Shown here one piece after another: positions 1 to 8,956 of a stretch of 64,000 bases of DNA (position 1 is its first letter; the number at the start of each line of letters is the position of its first letter). The notes below the pieces were generated by a model. It ran no database searches, had not been told where the DNA came from, and worked only from the letters and a program-made list of their open reading frames with translations. The translations under genes and the position numbers were made by a program. Origin of the DNA: Reichenbachiella ulvae. Lineage in GTDB: Bacteria > Bacteroidota > Bacteroidia > Cytophagales > Cyclobacteriaceae. The DNA lies in contig NZ_JAOYOD010000001.1 of the NCBI RefSeq assembly GCF_025833875.1, positions 3,534,001 to 3,598,000 of the forward strand, given 5' to 3'.

Positions 1-485
1 TGAGCATTCTATCAGGAAAAATCATCACCTACATAGGCATTGCCATTATCCAGTTTCTGATCGTTCTGGCATTAGGAAAATTCTTGCTGCCTGCACTTGG
101 GCTTCCAGTTCTCTACATTGGCGAAAACATTGGGGCGCTTACGCTACTTACCCTTGCCGTATCGGTCACGGCGGTAGGCTATGGATTCTTAATCGGCACT
201 GTATTCGATACTCCTCAGCAGTCGGCCATATTCGGTGGTATCAGCGTCCTAATCATGTCTGCCCTGGGTGGGATTTGGGTCCCATTGAACATCATGCCAG
301 AGCACATGCAGCAGATCGCCAATATCTCACCACTCAATTGGGCTTTGAAAGGCTATTATGAATTGTTCATCAAAGGGGGAGGTTGGCAGGACATTCAGTG
401 GCAGGTGCTTAAATTGACCTTGTTTTTTGTTTCATCCGTTTTGCTTTCTTACTACTTTCACAAAGTAAAAAGACGGATGGCCTAA
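1..485 (+). CDS. ABC-2 type transporter permease, C-terminal part
   Basis: The reading frame is open from the left edge of the window, so only the last ~160 residues are present. They hold at least four hydrophobic segments, a loop with WVPLNIMP and then a short cytoplasmic tail ending KVKRRMA. This is the C-terminal half of an ABC-2 family membrane subunit, which normally pairs with an ATPase to export lipids, polysaccharides or drugs. The ATPase is not in the window. The next gene, an acyl carrier protein, starts 10 bp downstream, so the permease is probably part of the same operon and may export the product of the small biosynthetic cluster that follows. Substrate unknown. Confidence 0.85.
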   Translation, partial: SILSGKIITYIGIAIIQFLIVLALGKFLLPALGLPVLYIGENIGALTLLTLAVSVTAVGYGFLIGTVFDTPQQSAIFGGISVLIMSALGGIWVPLNIMPEHMQQIANISPLNWALKGYYELFIKGGGWQDIQWQVLKLTLFFVSSVLLSYYFHKVKRRMA

Positions 486-495
486 TAGTGCAGAG

Positions 496-750
496 ATGGG
501 AAAAGTGACGGAAGAACAAATTAAAAAAGACCTAATCAACTACATCAAGGATGAAATTTTGGACGCTTCGATAGAGATGAATGAAGAAAGTACACTCAGC
601 GAATTGGGTATTGATTCATTCTCAGTGGTGGAGCTCGTTTTATTTTTGGAGAGAAAACATGGGGTAAGTATCCCTGAAAAAGACATGCTTCCCCAAAATT
701 TTAAGAGCGTACAAAGCCTGGCACACTGCGCCATTCAAACCTTAAACTAG
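496..750 (+). CDS. Acyl carrier protein
   Basis: This 84-residue acidic helical protein has the phosphopantetheine attachment motif GIDSF, with Ser41 as the expected carrier residue (DSL is the commonest form; DSF is a tolerated variant). It would carry an acyl or aminoacyl group as a thioester for the enzymes encoded next to it. It follows the ABC permease by 10 bp, and the next gene starts immediately after its stop codon (tag-atg), so the two are almost certainly translated together. It is not the fatty-acid-synthase AcpP by context: no fab genes are adjacent and its partners are a condensation-type enzyme and an AMP ligase. A dedicated carrier of a small pathway is the best reading. Confidence 0.92.
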   Translation: MGKVTEEQIKKDLINYIKDEILDASIEMNEESTLSELGIDSFSVVELVLFLERKHGVSIPEKDMLPQNFKSVQSLAHCAIQTLN

Positions 751-2025
751 ATGCGTAGTTTTCCTCTGACCGGATTTGACACCTTTCTACTTGCTTTAGA
801 GAAACAATACAATGAAAAAGCCATCTCTGGCAATATTTGCCACTATGTACTGGATATAGAAGGCAACTTAGACCCAGAAGAAACGCTCCAGAAAATTCGA
901 TCTAACCCATACTTTCAGGTTCTCAGTCGATTTCAACACGAAAAAGCCCAAGCGCTCCATATTCCCAAATGGCATTATTCGGAAGGAGCTCTCAGTATTC
1001 CTGTGGCTCTCATTGAGAGTTCCTCTTTGATTCCTGAGGAGGTGAAAAACCATGAACTAAGCAGAGGACAACAGTTTCTGGCTTGCCATTTGATTCGGAG
1101 AGTTGAAGACCGATGGAGCCTAATCCTCAGTTGGAATCACCTGTTGATGGATGGCTATGGCGCCACTCTTTTTCTCAAGCAGCTTTTTGATGAAAATGTC
1201 ACTTTTGACGAAAACCTGCTTCTGAACTATGAAAAACCAAAATACAATCTGCGCACATTCTGGAGAGCCACCAAGTCTAAATTTTTCATAGACTACAGTT
1301 CCAGGCCTATCCTTACCATGATCAGTCCCAAACATCTGGCCAGGGACTCAAAAGAAAGGTGCGTCATCCTAAGTTTCGATGAAGAAGAAACCAAAAGCAT
1401 CGACCAATCTGCTTTGCACAATGGCGCTCGTTTTGGAAGAAGTGCCTATTATTTGGCCTGCTGCACACGTGCGGTTGCAGATGTGCTGGACAAAAGAAAA
1501 TCAGTTATAAACAACTTTTGGATCCCAGTCCCAAGAGACAATAGAAAGAAAGGCGCCACTGGCCCTATCATTGGCAACAGGCTATCTTTTCTGTTTTATC
1601 GACTCAAAAAAGAGGCTATGATCAGCCTCAAAAGCTGTGTTGCCAGCATCAACGAGCAAATGATGGATCAGATCAGACACAAGTCTCATCTTTCCTATAA
1701 TCATCTCATGGATTTCATGAAGTGGCTGCCTCTTGGGTTGTATTATTATTTAGTCAAGCGCAGAGGTGGCAATTCCATCGCCAGTTTCTTGTTTACCGTA
1801 GCAGCGGATCACCCGAAGGAATTGGATCAACTTTTTGGTCATCCCATCACCAATGCCATCAGTCTTCCCGCCAATGCCTATCCTCCAGGGCTGACCTTTG
1901 CCTTTATGCGTTTTCATGGTTCGCTAAAATTGATGATATTGTACCACACTCAGGCCCTGAGCGACGAGGAATTTCAAGGCCTGGAAGCACAACTCAAAAG
2001 GGAATTGGTAAAGGGTGATGGATAA
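751..2025 (+). CDS. Condensation-domain-like acyltransferase (HxxxDG family)
   Basis: The protein has 424 residues and carries the HxxxDG catalytic signature (His130, Asp134, Gly135 in WNHLLMDGYG) typical of the CoA-dependent acyltransferase superfamily, which includes free-standing NRPS condensation domains, PapA-type enzymes and wax-ester synthases. A size near 420-450 residues fits a stand-alone two-lobed condensation fold. It probably transfers an acyl group from the adjacent carrier protein to an alcohol or amine. It directly abuts the carrier-protein stop codon, and its own end overlaps the start of the FAD oxidoreductase gene, so an operon is clear. The acceptor cannot be inferred. No signal peptide is seen, so the enzyme is expected in the cytoplasm or at the inner face of the membrane. 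Confidence 0.75.
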   Translation: MRSFPLTGFDTFLLALEKQYNEKAISGNICHYVLDIEGNLDPEETLQKIRSNPYFQVLSRFQHEKAQALHIPKWHYSEGALSIPVALIESSSLIPEEVKNHELSRGQQFLACHLIRRVEDRWSLILSWNHLLMDGYGATLFLKQLFDENVTFDENLLLNYEKPKYNLRTFWRATKSKFFIDYSSRPILTMISPKHLARDSKERCVILSFDEEETKSIDQSALHNGARFGRSAYYLACCTRAVADVLDKRKSVINNFWIPVPRDNRKKGATGPIIGNRLSFLFYRLKKEAMISLKSCVASINEQMMDQIRHKSHLSYNHLMDFMKWLPLGLYYYLVKRRGGNSIASFLFTVAADHPKELDQLFGHPITNAISLPANAYPPGLTFAFMRFHGSLKLMILYHTQALSDEEFQGLEAQLKRELVKGDG

Positions 2026-3175
2026 AACTTCGGTAGATGTAATCGTAATCGGTGGAGGTATTTCTGGGATTTGTGCGGCCATAGCAGCTGCAAAAAACCA
2101 GGCTTCTGTTGCATTAATTGAAAGCAAAGAAGCCATAGGAGGAAATGCGATTCACAGCAATGTAGGCACCATATGTGGAGCCTATTATTATGCAGAAGAA
2201 AATGATTTTAAGGCTATCCAACATCCATTCCTCCTGCAATTCCTGGAAGGAATGAAGGCAAAACCTTTTGATTACCATCAGGGACTAGTAGTTATTCCTT
2301 ATCAGATCAAATCCTTGTCAAACTATCTCTATGATTTACTTGAAATTCATGGGGTAACCTTGTACTCAAACTGTGAAGTAAACCATGTTCAACTTTCTGA
2401 AGATCAAATCACAAGCATTGAATGCAACTGGAAAGGAGAAGCTCTCTGCCTTGAAGGAAAGGCTTTTGTAGACTGTAGTGGTCGTGCTGTCATTTCTGAT
2501 TTGGCAGGTCTGGAGATGCTAAAATCTGAACAATATCAAATGGCCTCTCAGGTATTTCGGATCAAAGACATTCATTCGGAAAATGAGTTTTCCGTCAATT
2601 TTGCCATTCAAAAAGCCATTACCACTCAATCAAAAAAAGTAAGGCATGTGAGTCTGATACCTGGTTCTCTTCAAAATGGGCAAGCAGATCTGAAGCTGAC
2701 TCTACCTGTCACCATCACTGATGAGACAGATCGAGAGGCTTTAAACCAAACTGGACGTAAGTTGTCCATCGATACTTTTGATCTACTTAAAAGGAAAGTG
2801 CCCAGCATCCATTCCGCTGAGCTAGACTTTATCTATCCGGAAGCAGGCATCCGAATCCAACAGCGCTCCAAAGGGAAATATGTTCTGACCAAAAAAGATG
2901 TGTTAGAAGGGAAAAAATGGGCAGAGGAAAGAAAAATCATAGGAACATGGCCCATTGAAGACTGGAAAGATGCCAAGCGCGTCAGTCTTAGCTTCATAGC
3001 AAACCATGATTACTATGAAATCCCATTGGATTGTTTACAATCTACCAACTGTAAAAATTTATTTTTTGGTGGAAAAAACATCTCCGCAACTGATGAGGCC
3101 ATAGCCAGCGCGAGAGTCATCGGTACTTGTATTCAAAGCGGCTATGAAGCAGGGAGATTGGCAGCCAGGATATAA
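2018..3175 (+). CDS. FAD-dependent oxidoreductase
   Basis: An N-terminal dinucleotide-binding Rossmann motif (VIGGGISGICAA) is followed about 20 residues later by the acidic end of the second strand (ALIES) and a GGNA segment; near the C-terminus FFGGKNISATDEA resembles the second FAD-contact motif of the family. About 385 residues, no signal peptide. The family (FAD_oxidored / GMC-unrelated flavin dehydrogenases) covers dehydrogenases and desaturating or halogenating relatives, so the reaction is open. A GTG at 2015 precedes an ATG at 2018; I prefer the ATG. The start overlaps the end of the acyltransferase gene by 8 bp, indicating translational coupling. It probably oxidises the carrier-bound or released product. 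Confidence 0.8.
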   Translation: MDKTSVDVIVIGGGISGICAAIAAAKNQASVALIESKEAIGGNAIHSNVGTICGAYYYAEENDFKAIQHPFLLQFLEGMKAKPFDYHQGLVVIPYQIKSLSNYLYDLLEIHGVTLYSNCEVNHVQLSEDQITSIECNWKGEALCLEGKAFVDCSGRAVISDLAGLEMLKSEQYQMASQVFRIKDIHSENEFSVNFAIQKAITTQSKKVRHVSLIPGSLQNGQADLKLTLPVTITDETDREALNQTGRKLSIDTFDLLKRKVPSIHSAELDFIYPEAGIRIQQRSKGKYVLTKKDVLEGKKWAEERKIIGTWPIEDWKDAKRVSLSFIANHDYYEIPLDCLQSTNCKNLFFGGKNISATDEAIASARVIGTCIQSGYEAGRLAARI

Positions 3176-3226
3176 ATCCAACATCATTTTTGGATAAAGG
3201 GGAGTTGCTTATTTTTGCCACTCAAC

Positions 3227-4654
3227 ATGAAAAAATTAGAGGTTTTTGAATCCCTTATTCAGAGCGCTCAAGAGCACCCTGACCAAATTGCCCTCATAGA
3301 TGAAATGGGCGAATTGAGCTATGCACAACTACTGAATGAAGTCAACGCGCTAAAGCAAAGTCTAGTGGATTCAGGCCTCAAAATGGGGCAATCTGTAGGT
3401 TTACTTACAGAAAACAACCGACACTTTATCATCGGCCTCTATGCCATCATTGCAACAGGTGCTGTTGCTATGCCTATTTTCCATAAGCAAAAAGCGCAGG
3501 AAATACTCCAATCTATAAATGAGGCGGAATTGACCTTTGTTCTTTCCAGCCATCAAAAAATGCTCCTTCCCTTAAAGTTAGAATCAGAGGCTTTAAACAA
3601 GGTTTTTCACCTAGCATCTACAGTGTATAGTGACTCAAATTTGCTTCAGCCTTTTCCAGAAGCTGCCTTTATGAGATTCACTTCTGGAACTACTGGCCAA
3701 GCCAAAGGAGTAGTGATCAATCACCGTGCGGCCATCGATCGAATAGAAGCAGCCAACCAAAATCTCCAAATAGGCACAGACACAAGGGTGCTATGGGTAT
3801 TTCCTATGGCCTATCATTTCATTGTTTCTATTGTCTTGTACATTCATAGGGGTGCCACTATTATCATCAACAATGACTTCTTAGCCGAAGACATCATCTC
3901 TAGTATCCAAAAACATCAAGCCAATTTCTTTTACTGCGCACCGATGCATCTCAAGTTACTGGCTGCTTATGAAGGTGAAACTAATATTGGTAGCCTCAAA
4001 AGAGTGATCTCCACAACAACTGGTGCGTCACGAGCGATCTGCGAATCCTTTCAAGATAAATATCAGATCGATGTAGAGCAGGCCTTTGGCATCATCGAAA
4101 TTGGGCTTCCTATTATCAACACCGTAGACCCAAAAGCTCATCCAGATGCAGTCGGTCAGGTACTTCCATCTTATGAAGTGAAAATTCTTGATGAGGAAAA
4201 CGCTGAGGTAAAATCAGGAGAAACAGGTAGGCTGGCCATCAAGGGACCGGGTATGTTTGAGGGATATCTTAAATCTCCACGACAGAAGAATGAGATACTC
4301 GCAGATGGTTTTTTCTTAACTGGAGATCTCGCAAGCCAGGATGAGAAAGGAACCATTACTATCAGAGGAAGGGAAAAGAATGTGATCATCGTTCACGGCA
4401 ACAAGGTGTTCCCTAATGAAGTAGAGGAAGTCATTAACCAATTCCCAGAAATCAAGCTATCCAAAGTGTTTGGCCAACCTCACCCTCTAACCGGCGAGGT
4501 GGTCGTTGCAGAAATCACTGCGGAGGAAGAAATCAGTCAAGAAGTACTGATTAAACACTGCAGGCAATCTCTATCCCCCTACAAAGTGCCGCAAAAAATC
4601 ATCCAACTAGAGCAAATAGAAATGACTGCAAGTGGAAAGATTAAGAGAGTCTAA
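3227..4654 (+). CDS. AMP-forming acyl-CoA synthetase / acyl-ACP ligase
   Basis: An ANL superfamily adenylating enzyme of about 475 residues. The P-loop-like motif FTSGTTGQAKG, the hinge segment FLTGDLA, the GREKNVIIVHGNKVFP motif and a C-terminal ASGKIKR with the catalytic lysine are all visible. It activates a carboxylic acid as its adenylate and transfers it to CoA or to a carrier protein; the acyl carrier protein four genes upstream is the obvious acceptor. I chose the ATG at 3227 rather than the TTG at 3215. A TAnnTTTG-type -7 box (TATTTTTG, 3210-3217) lies just upstream, so this gene may also have its own nearly leaderless promoter. The gene ends one base before the convergent sulfotransferase gene. 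Confidence 0.88.
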   Translation: MKKLEVFESLIQSAQEHPDQIALIDEMGELSYAQLLNEVNALKQSLVDSGLKMGQSVGLLTENNRHFIIGLYAIIATGAVAMPIFHKQKAQEILQSINEAELTFVLSSHQKMLLPLKLESEALNKVFHLASTVYSDSNLLQPFPEAAFMRFTSGTTGQAKGVVINHRAAIDRIEAANQNLQIGTDTRVLWVFPMAYHFIVSIVLYIHRGATIIINNDFLAEDIISSIQKHQANFFYCAPMHLKLLAAYEGETNIGSLKRVISTTTGASRAICESFQDKYQIDVEQAFGIIEIGLPIINTVDPKAHPDAVGQVLPSYEVKILDEENAEVKSGETGRLAIKGPGMFEGYLKSPRQKNEILADGFFLTGDLASQDEKGTITIRGREKNVIIVHGNKVFPNEVEEVINQFPEIKLSKVFGQPHPLTGEVVVAEITAEEEISQEVLIKHCRQSLSPYKVPQKIIQLEQIEMTASGKIKRV

Positions 4655-5785
4655 TTAATTCGCTCTGTTATATTCATACTCTTCAAAAAAGAAAGCCCAC
4701 TCCTTCTCAATTCGATCTCGAATGTCCTTTGTAAGCTCCTGATGTTTGTTTTTCTTGTAATCACCAAACTCCTTCACTTCACTCTCAATGTAAGTCCTTA
4801 CCTTTTCGAAATCACCTATTCCTAGCTCCTGATAGCATTTATCCAAACAATCCAAAGGGTCTTTTACAAAATCTTCATACCGCAATTCCCTAATTTGAGC
4901 AGGGGGAATCAATGTCTTATCCTTCAGATATTTCTCATACATCGTACGAAAGGATGCTATGATAAAATCGGAGATCGACTCTCTATCTACATGCTGCAAA
5001 TCCAGTATCGGAAGCACCTTATCATACAGAACGGCATTGGACTGGTAGACTGCATAGGGATCCCGATGGATATGGATAAAAATAGCATCAGGGTAGAGCT
5101 CATAGATTTCCTTGAGTCGTCCTGTATTGGCTGGACTTTTTAGCACAAGTTGCTTGCCTTTGTTCTTGTAAGTCAGCTTCTGGATGAAATAGTGAAAATC
5201 TCTTTGCCATCTTTTTTTCACCTTTTGATCACCAGAATTAAAAAGCACATCGCGATCAAATACCTTTTTCAAATCCCTGGGAAAATAGAACCCATGCATA
5301 AAAGAAGAACTACTGGTATTGGCCAAAGCAAACTCTTCTTCCTTTGGCATCTTCGCACCCGCTTTCACATTGTCCTGTGGGCGTGTGGCGGGCATGAACC
5401 GATCCAATATTTTCTCAGTAATGCGCCCAGTAGTTAGCATCAGATGAGGAACAATCGCGTCGTTGGTGGTGCAAAATGCCAGGTTCGGGTCAGCACTGAT
5501 CAGATAGTGTAGATAGGTAGTGCCACTCCTGGGATGCCCCAAAATGAAAATAGGCCTTTTGACAACCGTAGCTTTGATTTTTTTGTGATAAAGAAAATAT
5601 TCAATCAGTTGAAAAGGTATATTTACAATAGAGGTCGCTGTGATAAACATTGCTTTGGGAAGAAAGCGCCAGCCAATCGCAAAGCGATGCTGAACCAGTA
5701 TCTGAATCCAAACAGGAAAACTCACCCCCAATGCGGTGTGCTTAAAGATATTGAGGTAGTCCAGAAAGCTGTGTTTGATTCTCAT
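4655..5785 (-). CDS. Sulfotransferase family protein
   Basis: The PAPS-binding signatures are present: the 5'-phosphosulfate loop (HPRSGTT, about residues 84-90, followed by YLHYLIS) and a 3'-phosphate segment HIHRDPYAVYQSN near the middle. About 376 residues, matching the Sulfotransfer_3 type. It would transfer a sulfuryl group from PAPS to a hydroxyl or amine. A TTG at 5803 would add six residues; the ATG at 5785 is preferred. It converges on the AMP ligase with no spacer at all, so it is next to, but not co-transcribed with, the carrier-protein cluster. Sulfation of that cluster's lipid product is possible but is only inferred from proximity. Confidence 0.85.
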   Translation of the reverse strand: MRIKHSFLDYLNIFKHTALGVSFPVWIQILVQHRFAIGWRFLPKAMFITATSIVNIPFQLIEYFLYHKKIKATVVKRPIFILGHPRSGTTYLHYLISADPNLAFCTTNDAIVPHLMLTTGRITEKILDRFMPATRPQDNVKAGAKMPKEEEFALANTSSSSFMHGFYFPRDLKKVFDRDVLFNSGDQKVKKRWQRDFHYFIQKLTYKNKGKQLVLKSPANTGRLKEIYELYPDAIFIHIHRDPYAVYQSNAVLYDKVLPILDLQHVDRESISDFIIASFRTMYEKYLKDKTLIPPAQIRELRYEDFVKDPLDCLDKCYQELGIGDFEKVRTYIESEVKEFGDYKKNKHQELTKDIRDRIEKEWAFFFEEYEYNRAN

Positions 5786-5843
5786 CGGCTCTATTTTTGA
5801 CAAAACTAATCGATCTTAGCAGATAAGAAACCCATCGATCCTG

Positions 5844-8312
5844 ATGACAAGAAATTCCATTCGACTTTTGTTCATTACGTTATTGTCTCTGCTGACACTG
5901 AATCTGTCTGCGCAGATAAAACTCCAGGGCAAGGTGACCGAAAAGGGAAGCGATGAAGTAGTACCCTTTGCCCATGTTTTTTTGAAGGGCACACAAATTG
6001 GAACTACCACCAACATGGAAGGAATTTTTGATCTCCGAGTCAAATCATCAAGCCTTCCTTCAGATACTTTAGTGGTTTCCTCTCTGGGTTATATCACTCA
6101 AAGCATCCTACTCAGGGGCCAAAGCTATATCGAAATTGATCTGGAACCAGAACTACGTATGATGGAAGATATCGTAGTTAAGGCCGGAGAGAACCCAGCT
6201 TACGCAGTGATGGACCGCATCATCAAAAACAAGGACCAAAACAATGCTGACAAACTAGACAATTACAGTTGCGAGGAGTATTCCAAAATTCGATTTGATT
6301 TGAATCACCTGACCGAAAAAGTAAAAAATAATTTTTTCCTCAAACCCTTCGACTACATCTGGAACAATACCGACACGACCAGCGATGGGGTCAGCTATCT
6401 AACCGTCCTTCTGGTAGAGAAAAATTCTTCACACTACTATAGACGCACCCCTCCCAAACGAAAAAGCATCGTAGAAGGCAAAAAGGTAACTGGACTTCCT
6501 GGTCCAAAAATTCTCGAATTCGTTGAGGAGCTTTATTTCACGCCCAATGTATACGACAACTATATCGTCATCCTGGAAAAGAACTTCCCTAGCCCACTCA
6601 ACAACAATTACAAGCTACACTACGAATATTATCTGGACAGTGCCGGATCGGGGGATAATAAAACCTATAATCTACAATTCGAACCCAAACTGGAGCGAGA
6701 CCTGGCCTTTCGCGGTGAAATGACCATCGACTCTGGCAGCTATGCCGTGCAGGAGATTTCCCTCAGGTTCGACATCATGGCCAATGTCAATTTTGTTCGT
6801 AGCTACCTGGTGGAGCAAAAATACGAAGCTGTGGATGGCGAACACTGGATGCTGGCTGAATCACGAGTATTAGGAGACTACACAGTGGTGGAAAACTCCT
6901 CGGATCTCACTGGATTCTTTGGAAGAAAACATGCTACCTACCGCAACTATCAGATCAACGATGTTCCCTATCTGGAAGCTTACAATGGAATCGAGCTCGT
7001 GACCGAAACAGATAGTGCAGAGTTGCGAGGTGAATCCTATTGGCAAGCCATCCCTGACCGACAACTCGACGAAAAGGAAGAAGGCGTCACTCAAATGGTC
7101 GACCAGCTCGAAACCGATCCGGCCTTCATTTTCAGAAAAAATCTCGTCATGGGCTTTGTATCCGGCTATGTACCATGGAAAAGCTGGGAGATTGGTGATT
7201 TCTACACTTTCTACAGCAACAACTACGTCGAGGATTCACGTGTCAAATTTGGATTCAGGTCTGATCCTGACCTAGCCTTTCCTCTGTCAGGATCAGTTTA
7301 TGGTGCTTATGGATTCAAAGACGAAAAATGGAAGTACGGACTTCAGCTCGGCTACCGACTGGATACCCAAAACAAAAACCGCATCGGCGCAAGTTATCGC
7401 TATGATATCATGCAGCTAGGCCGCAGCATCAATGCGCTCCCGATCGATCATATCCTGACATCTATCGTGCAGATCGGCAGCAACGAATCCAGACTATATG
7501 AGGAGGAAATCACCGGACACTACGAACGAGAACTGACCACAGGTCTGGTGACACGTTTGTCCTACTTTCGATCTGAAGTAGCCCCAACCGGCGACATTCA
7601 ATTCGAAGAAACAGTCGCAGGAGTAGTCGATAACTATACAGCCAGCGGACTTACCTGGACCCTCAAATTCAACTGGCAGAACAAGGACTTAAAAGGTGAC
7701 TTCTATCACAGGGATGATTTCAAGAAAGAATTCAGGCGCTTTCCAGATTTGGCCATAGAGTACCAGTACTCGGGGAAAAGCTTTGGAGCAGATGTACCAT
7801 TTCAAAAAAGCCGAGCCTATCTACGGCAACACCTGCGTACCAAAAAGCTAGGCTATTTTCAGTATCACATCGAAGCAGGTAAGACCTGGGGAGAGGTTCC
7901 CTACCCGTATCTCAACACACCCTACAGCAATCAACTCGTACTTTACGACGACATGGCTTTCAATCTGATGCATTATCTGGAATTTATCACCGATCAATAT
8001 TTCACGGTCAATGTGCAGCAGCATTTCGATGGGTTCATCATGGATCGCATCCCCCTTGTCAATCGCCTAAAGTGGCGAAGTTTTGTCTTTGCCAAAGGCT
8101 ACTGGGGCGAACTGTCACAGCAAAATATCGACTCGCCCTACCTGATGCCAACAGGTACAGTCGCCATGACCGAACCCTATTACGAAGTGGGTTTTGGTTT
8201 GGAAAACATTTTCAAAATAGCCCGAATGGATTTCGTCTGGCGACTCAATGATACGACGCTACCCGATAGCTATACCTTTATCGTGAAGCCTTCATTCAGG
8301 TTCTCTTTCTAA
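5844..8312 (+). CDS. DUF5686 / carboxypeptidase-regulatory-like outer-membrane protein
   Basis: An 822-residue exported protein. A signal peptide (residues 1-23, cleaved after NLSA) is followed by a carboxypeptidase regulatory-like beta-sandwich of the TonB-receptor type (KLQGKVTEKGSDEVVPFAHVF..., about 25-110), then a long region rich in alternating hydrophobic residues ending in aromatic F-S-F, as expected of an outer-membrane barrel. This arrangement is the Bacteroidota DUF5686 family, whose function is not established. The 3' end overlaps the convergent gene at 8309 by 4 bp. The start ATG is 58 bp from the divergent sulfotransferase start. Confidence 0.85.
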   Translation: MTRNSIRLLFITLLSLLTLNLSAQIKLQGKVTEKGSDEVVPFAHVFLKGTQIGTTTNMEGIFDLRVKSSSLPSDTLVVSSLGYITQSILLRGQSYIEIDLEPELRMMEDIVVKAGENPAYAVMDRIIKNKDQNNADKLDNYSCEEYSKIRFDLNHLTEKVKNNFFLKPFDYIWNNTDTTSDGVSYLTVLLVEKNSSHYYRRTPPKRKSIVEGKKVTGLPGPKILEFVEELYFTPNVYDNYIVILEKNFPSPLNNNYKLHYEYYLDSAGSGDNKTYNLQFEPKLERDLAFRGEMTIDSGSYAVQEISLRFDIMANVNFVRSYLVEQKYEAVDGEHWMLAESRVLGDYTVVENSSDLTGFFGRKHATYRNYQINDVPYLEAYNGIELVTETDSAELRGESYWQAIPDRQLDEKEEGVTQMVDQLETDPAFIFRKNLVMGFVSGYVPWKSWEIGDFYTFYSNNYVEDSRVKFGFRSDPDLAFPLSGSVYGAYGFKDEKWKYGLQLGYRLDTQNKNRIGASYRYDIMQLGRSINALPIDHILTSIVQIGSNESRLYEEEITGHYERELTTGLVTRLSYFRSEVAPTGDIQFEETVAGVVDNYTASGLTWTLKFNWQNKDLKGDFYHRDDFKKEFRRFPDLAIEYQYSGKSFGADVPFQKSRAYLRQHLRTKKLGYFQYHIEAGKTWGEVPYPYLNTPYSNQLVLYDDMAFNLMHYLEFITDQYFTVNVQQHFDGFIMDRIPLVNRLKWRSFVFAKGYWGELSQQNIDSPYLMPTGTVAMTEPYYEVGFGLENIFKIARMDFVWRLNDTTLPDSYTFIVKPSFRFSF

Positions 8313-8875
8313 AAATCAAAATGGTAGCCCAAACTTATAGTTACAGGATATACCTTGCCTAAGCCTTCTACGTCAGGATCATTATTCACAATCTCCCATT
8401 TGTCATGGTATTCATCTGAAAGTATCGAATAGAAAAGATCGAAATCAAATCCATGTCTTCTTGCCCTTCCAAAACGAAACTCGTTTCCTAATGCAAATCG
8501 AGCACCATAAAAAACATCATTGTATTCTTCCTTCCCTAGCACCCAAATCATGGAAGTATATCCATATTGGATTTTCAGATTTGGCTTATAAATTGTGCTC
8601 TTATCCTTTGGAATTAGATAAAAATTCATACCCGCTCCCAATCCCGGACGAACAGGTGTAACACCTAACTGACCTGTAACTGAAATATACGGAGTAAAAC
8701 AATAACTGAAATTGGCTCCTAAAATACCGCTATAACCTAATCCAAAACCAATTCCTAAACTGGCTTGATTCCACTTTTCATCGTAATTGGATTGATATTG
8801 AGCTAAGGCAGGAGTAGAGGGAAAAATAATAATTGCCAAAAGGGCAAAGAGCATGTTTTTCACGGTTGGTTTCAT
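8309..8875 (-). CDS. Outer-membrane beta-barrel protein, uncharacterised
   Basis: 188 residues with a clear Sec signal peptide ending PALAQ. The mature part alternates hydrophobic and polar residues and is rich in Gly, Tyr and Phe (LGIGFGLGYSGILGANFSY), ending in YHFDF, a terminal aromatic as found in outer-membrane barrels. An 8-strand barrel fits this size. No family beyond that is recognisable. It faces the DUF5686 gene tail to tail with a 4-bp overlap, so the two are separate transcription units. Function unknown. Confidence 0.75.
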   Translation of the reverse strand: MKPTVKNMLFALLAIIIFPSTPALAQYQSNYDEKWNQASLGIGFGLGYSGILGANFSYCFTPYISVTGQLGVTPVRPGLGAGMNFYLIPKDKSTIYKPNLKIQYGYTSMIWVLGKEEYNDVFYGARFALGNEFRFGRARRHGFDFDLFYSILSDEYHDKWEIVNNDPDVEGLGKVYPVTISLGYHFDF

Positions 8876-8956
8876 AGAAAGTAATAATTTAAATCTTGCG
8901 CTAAAATATAACGCTCACCTTTTTTAAACAAGATTAATCTGAATAAGTGAAGTTTA

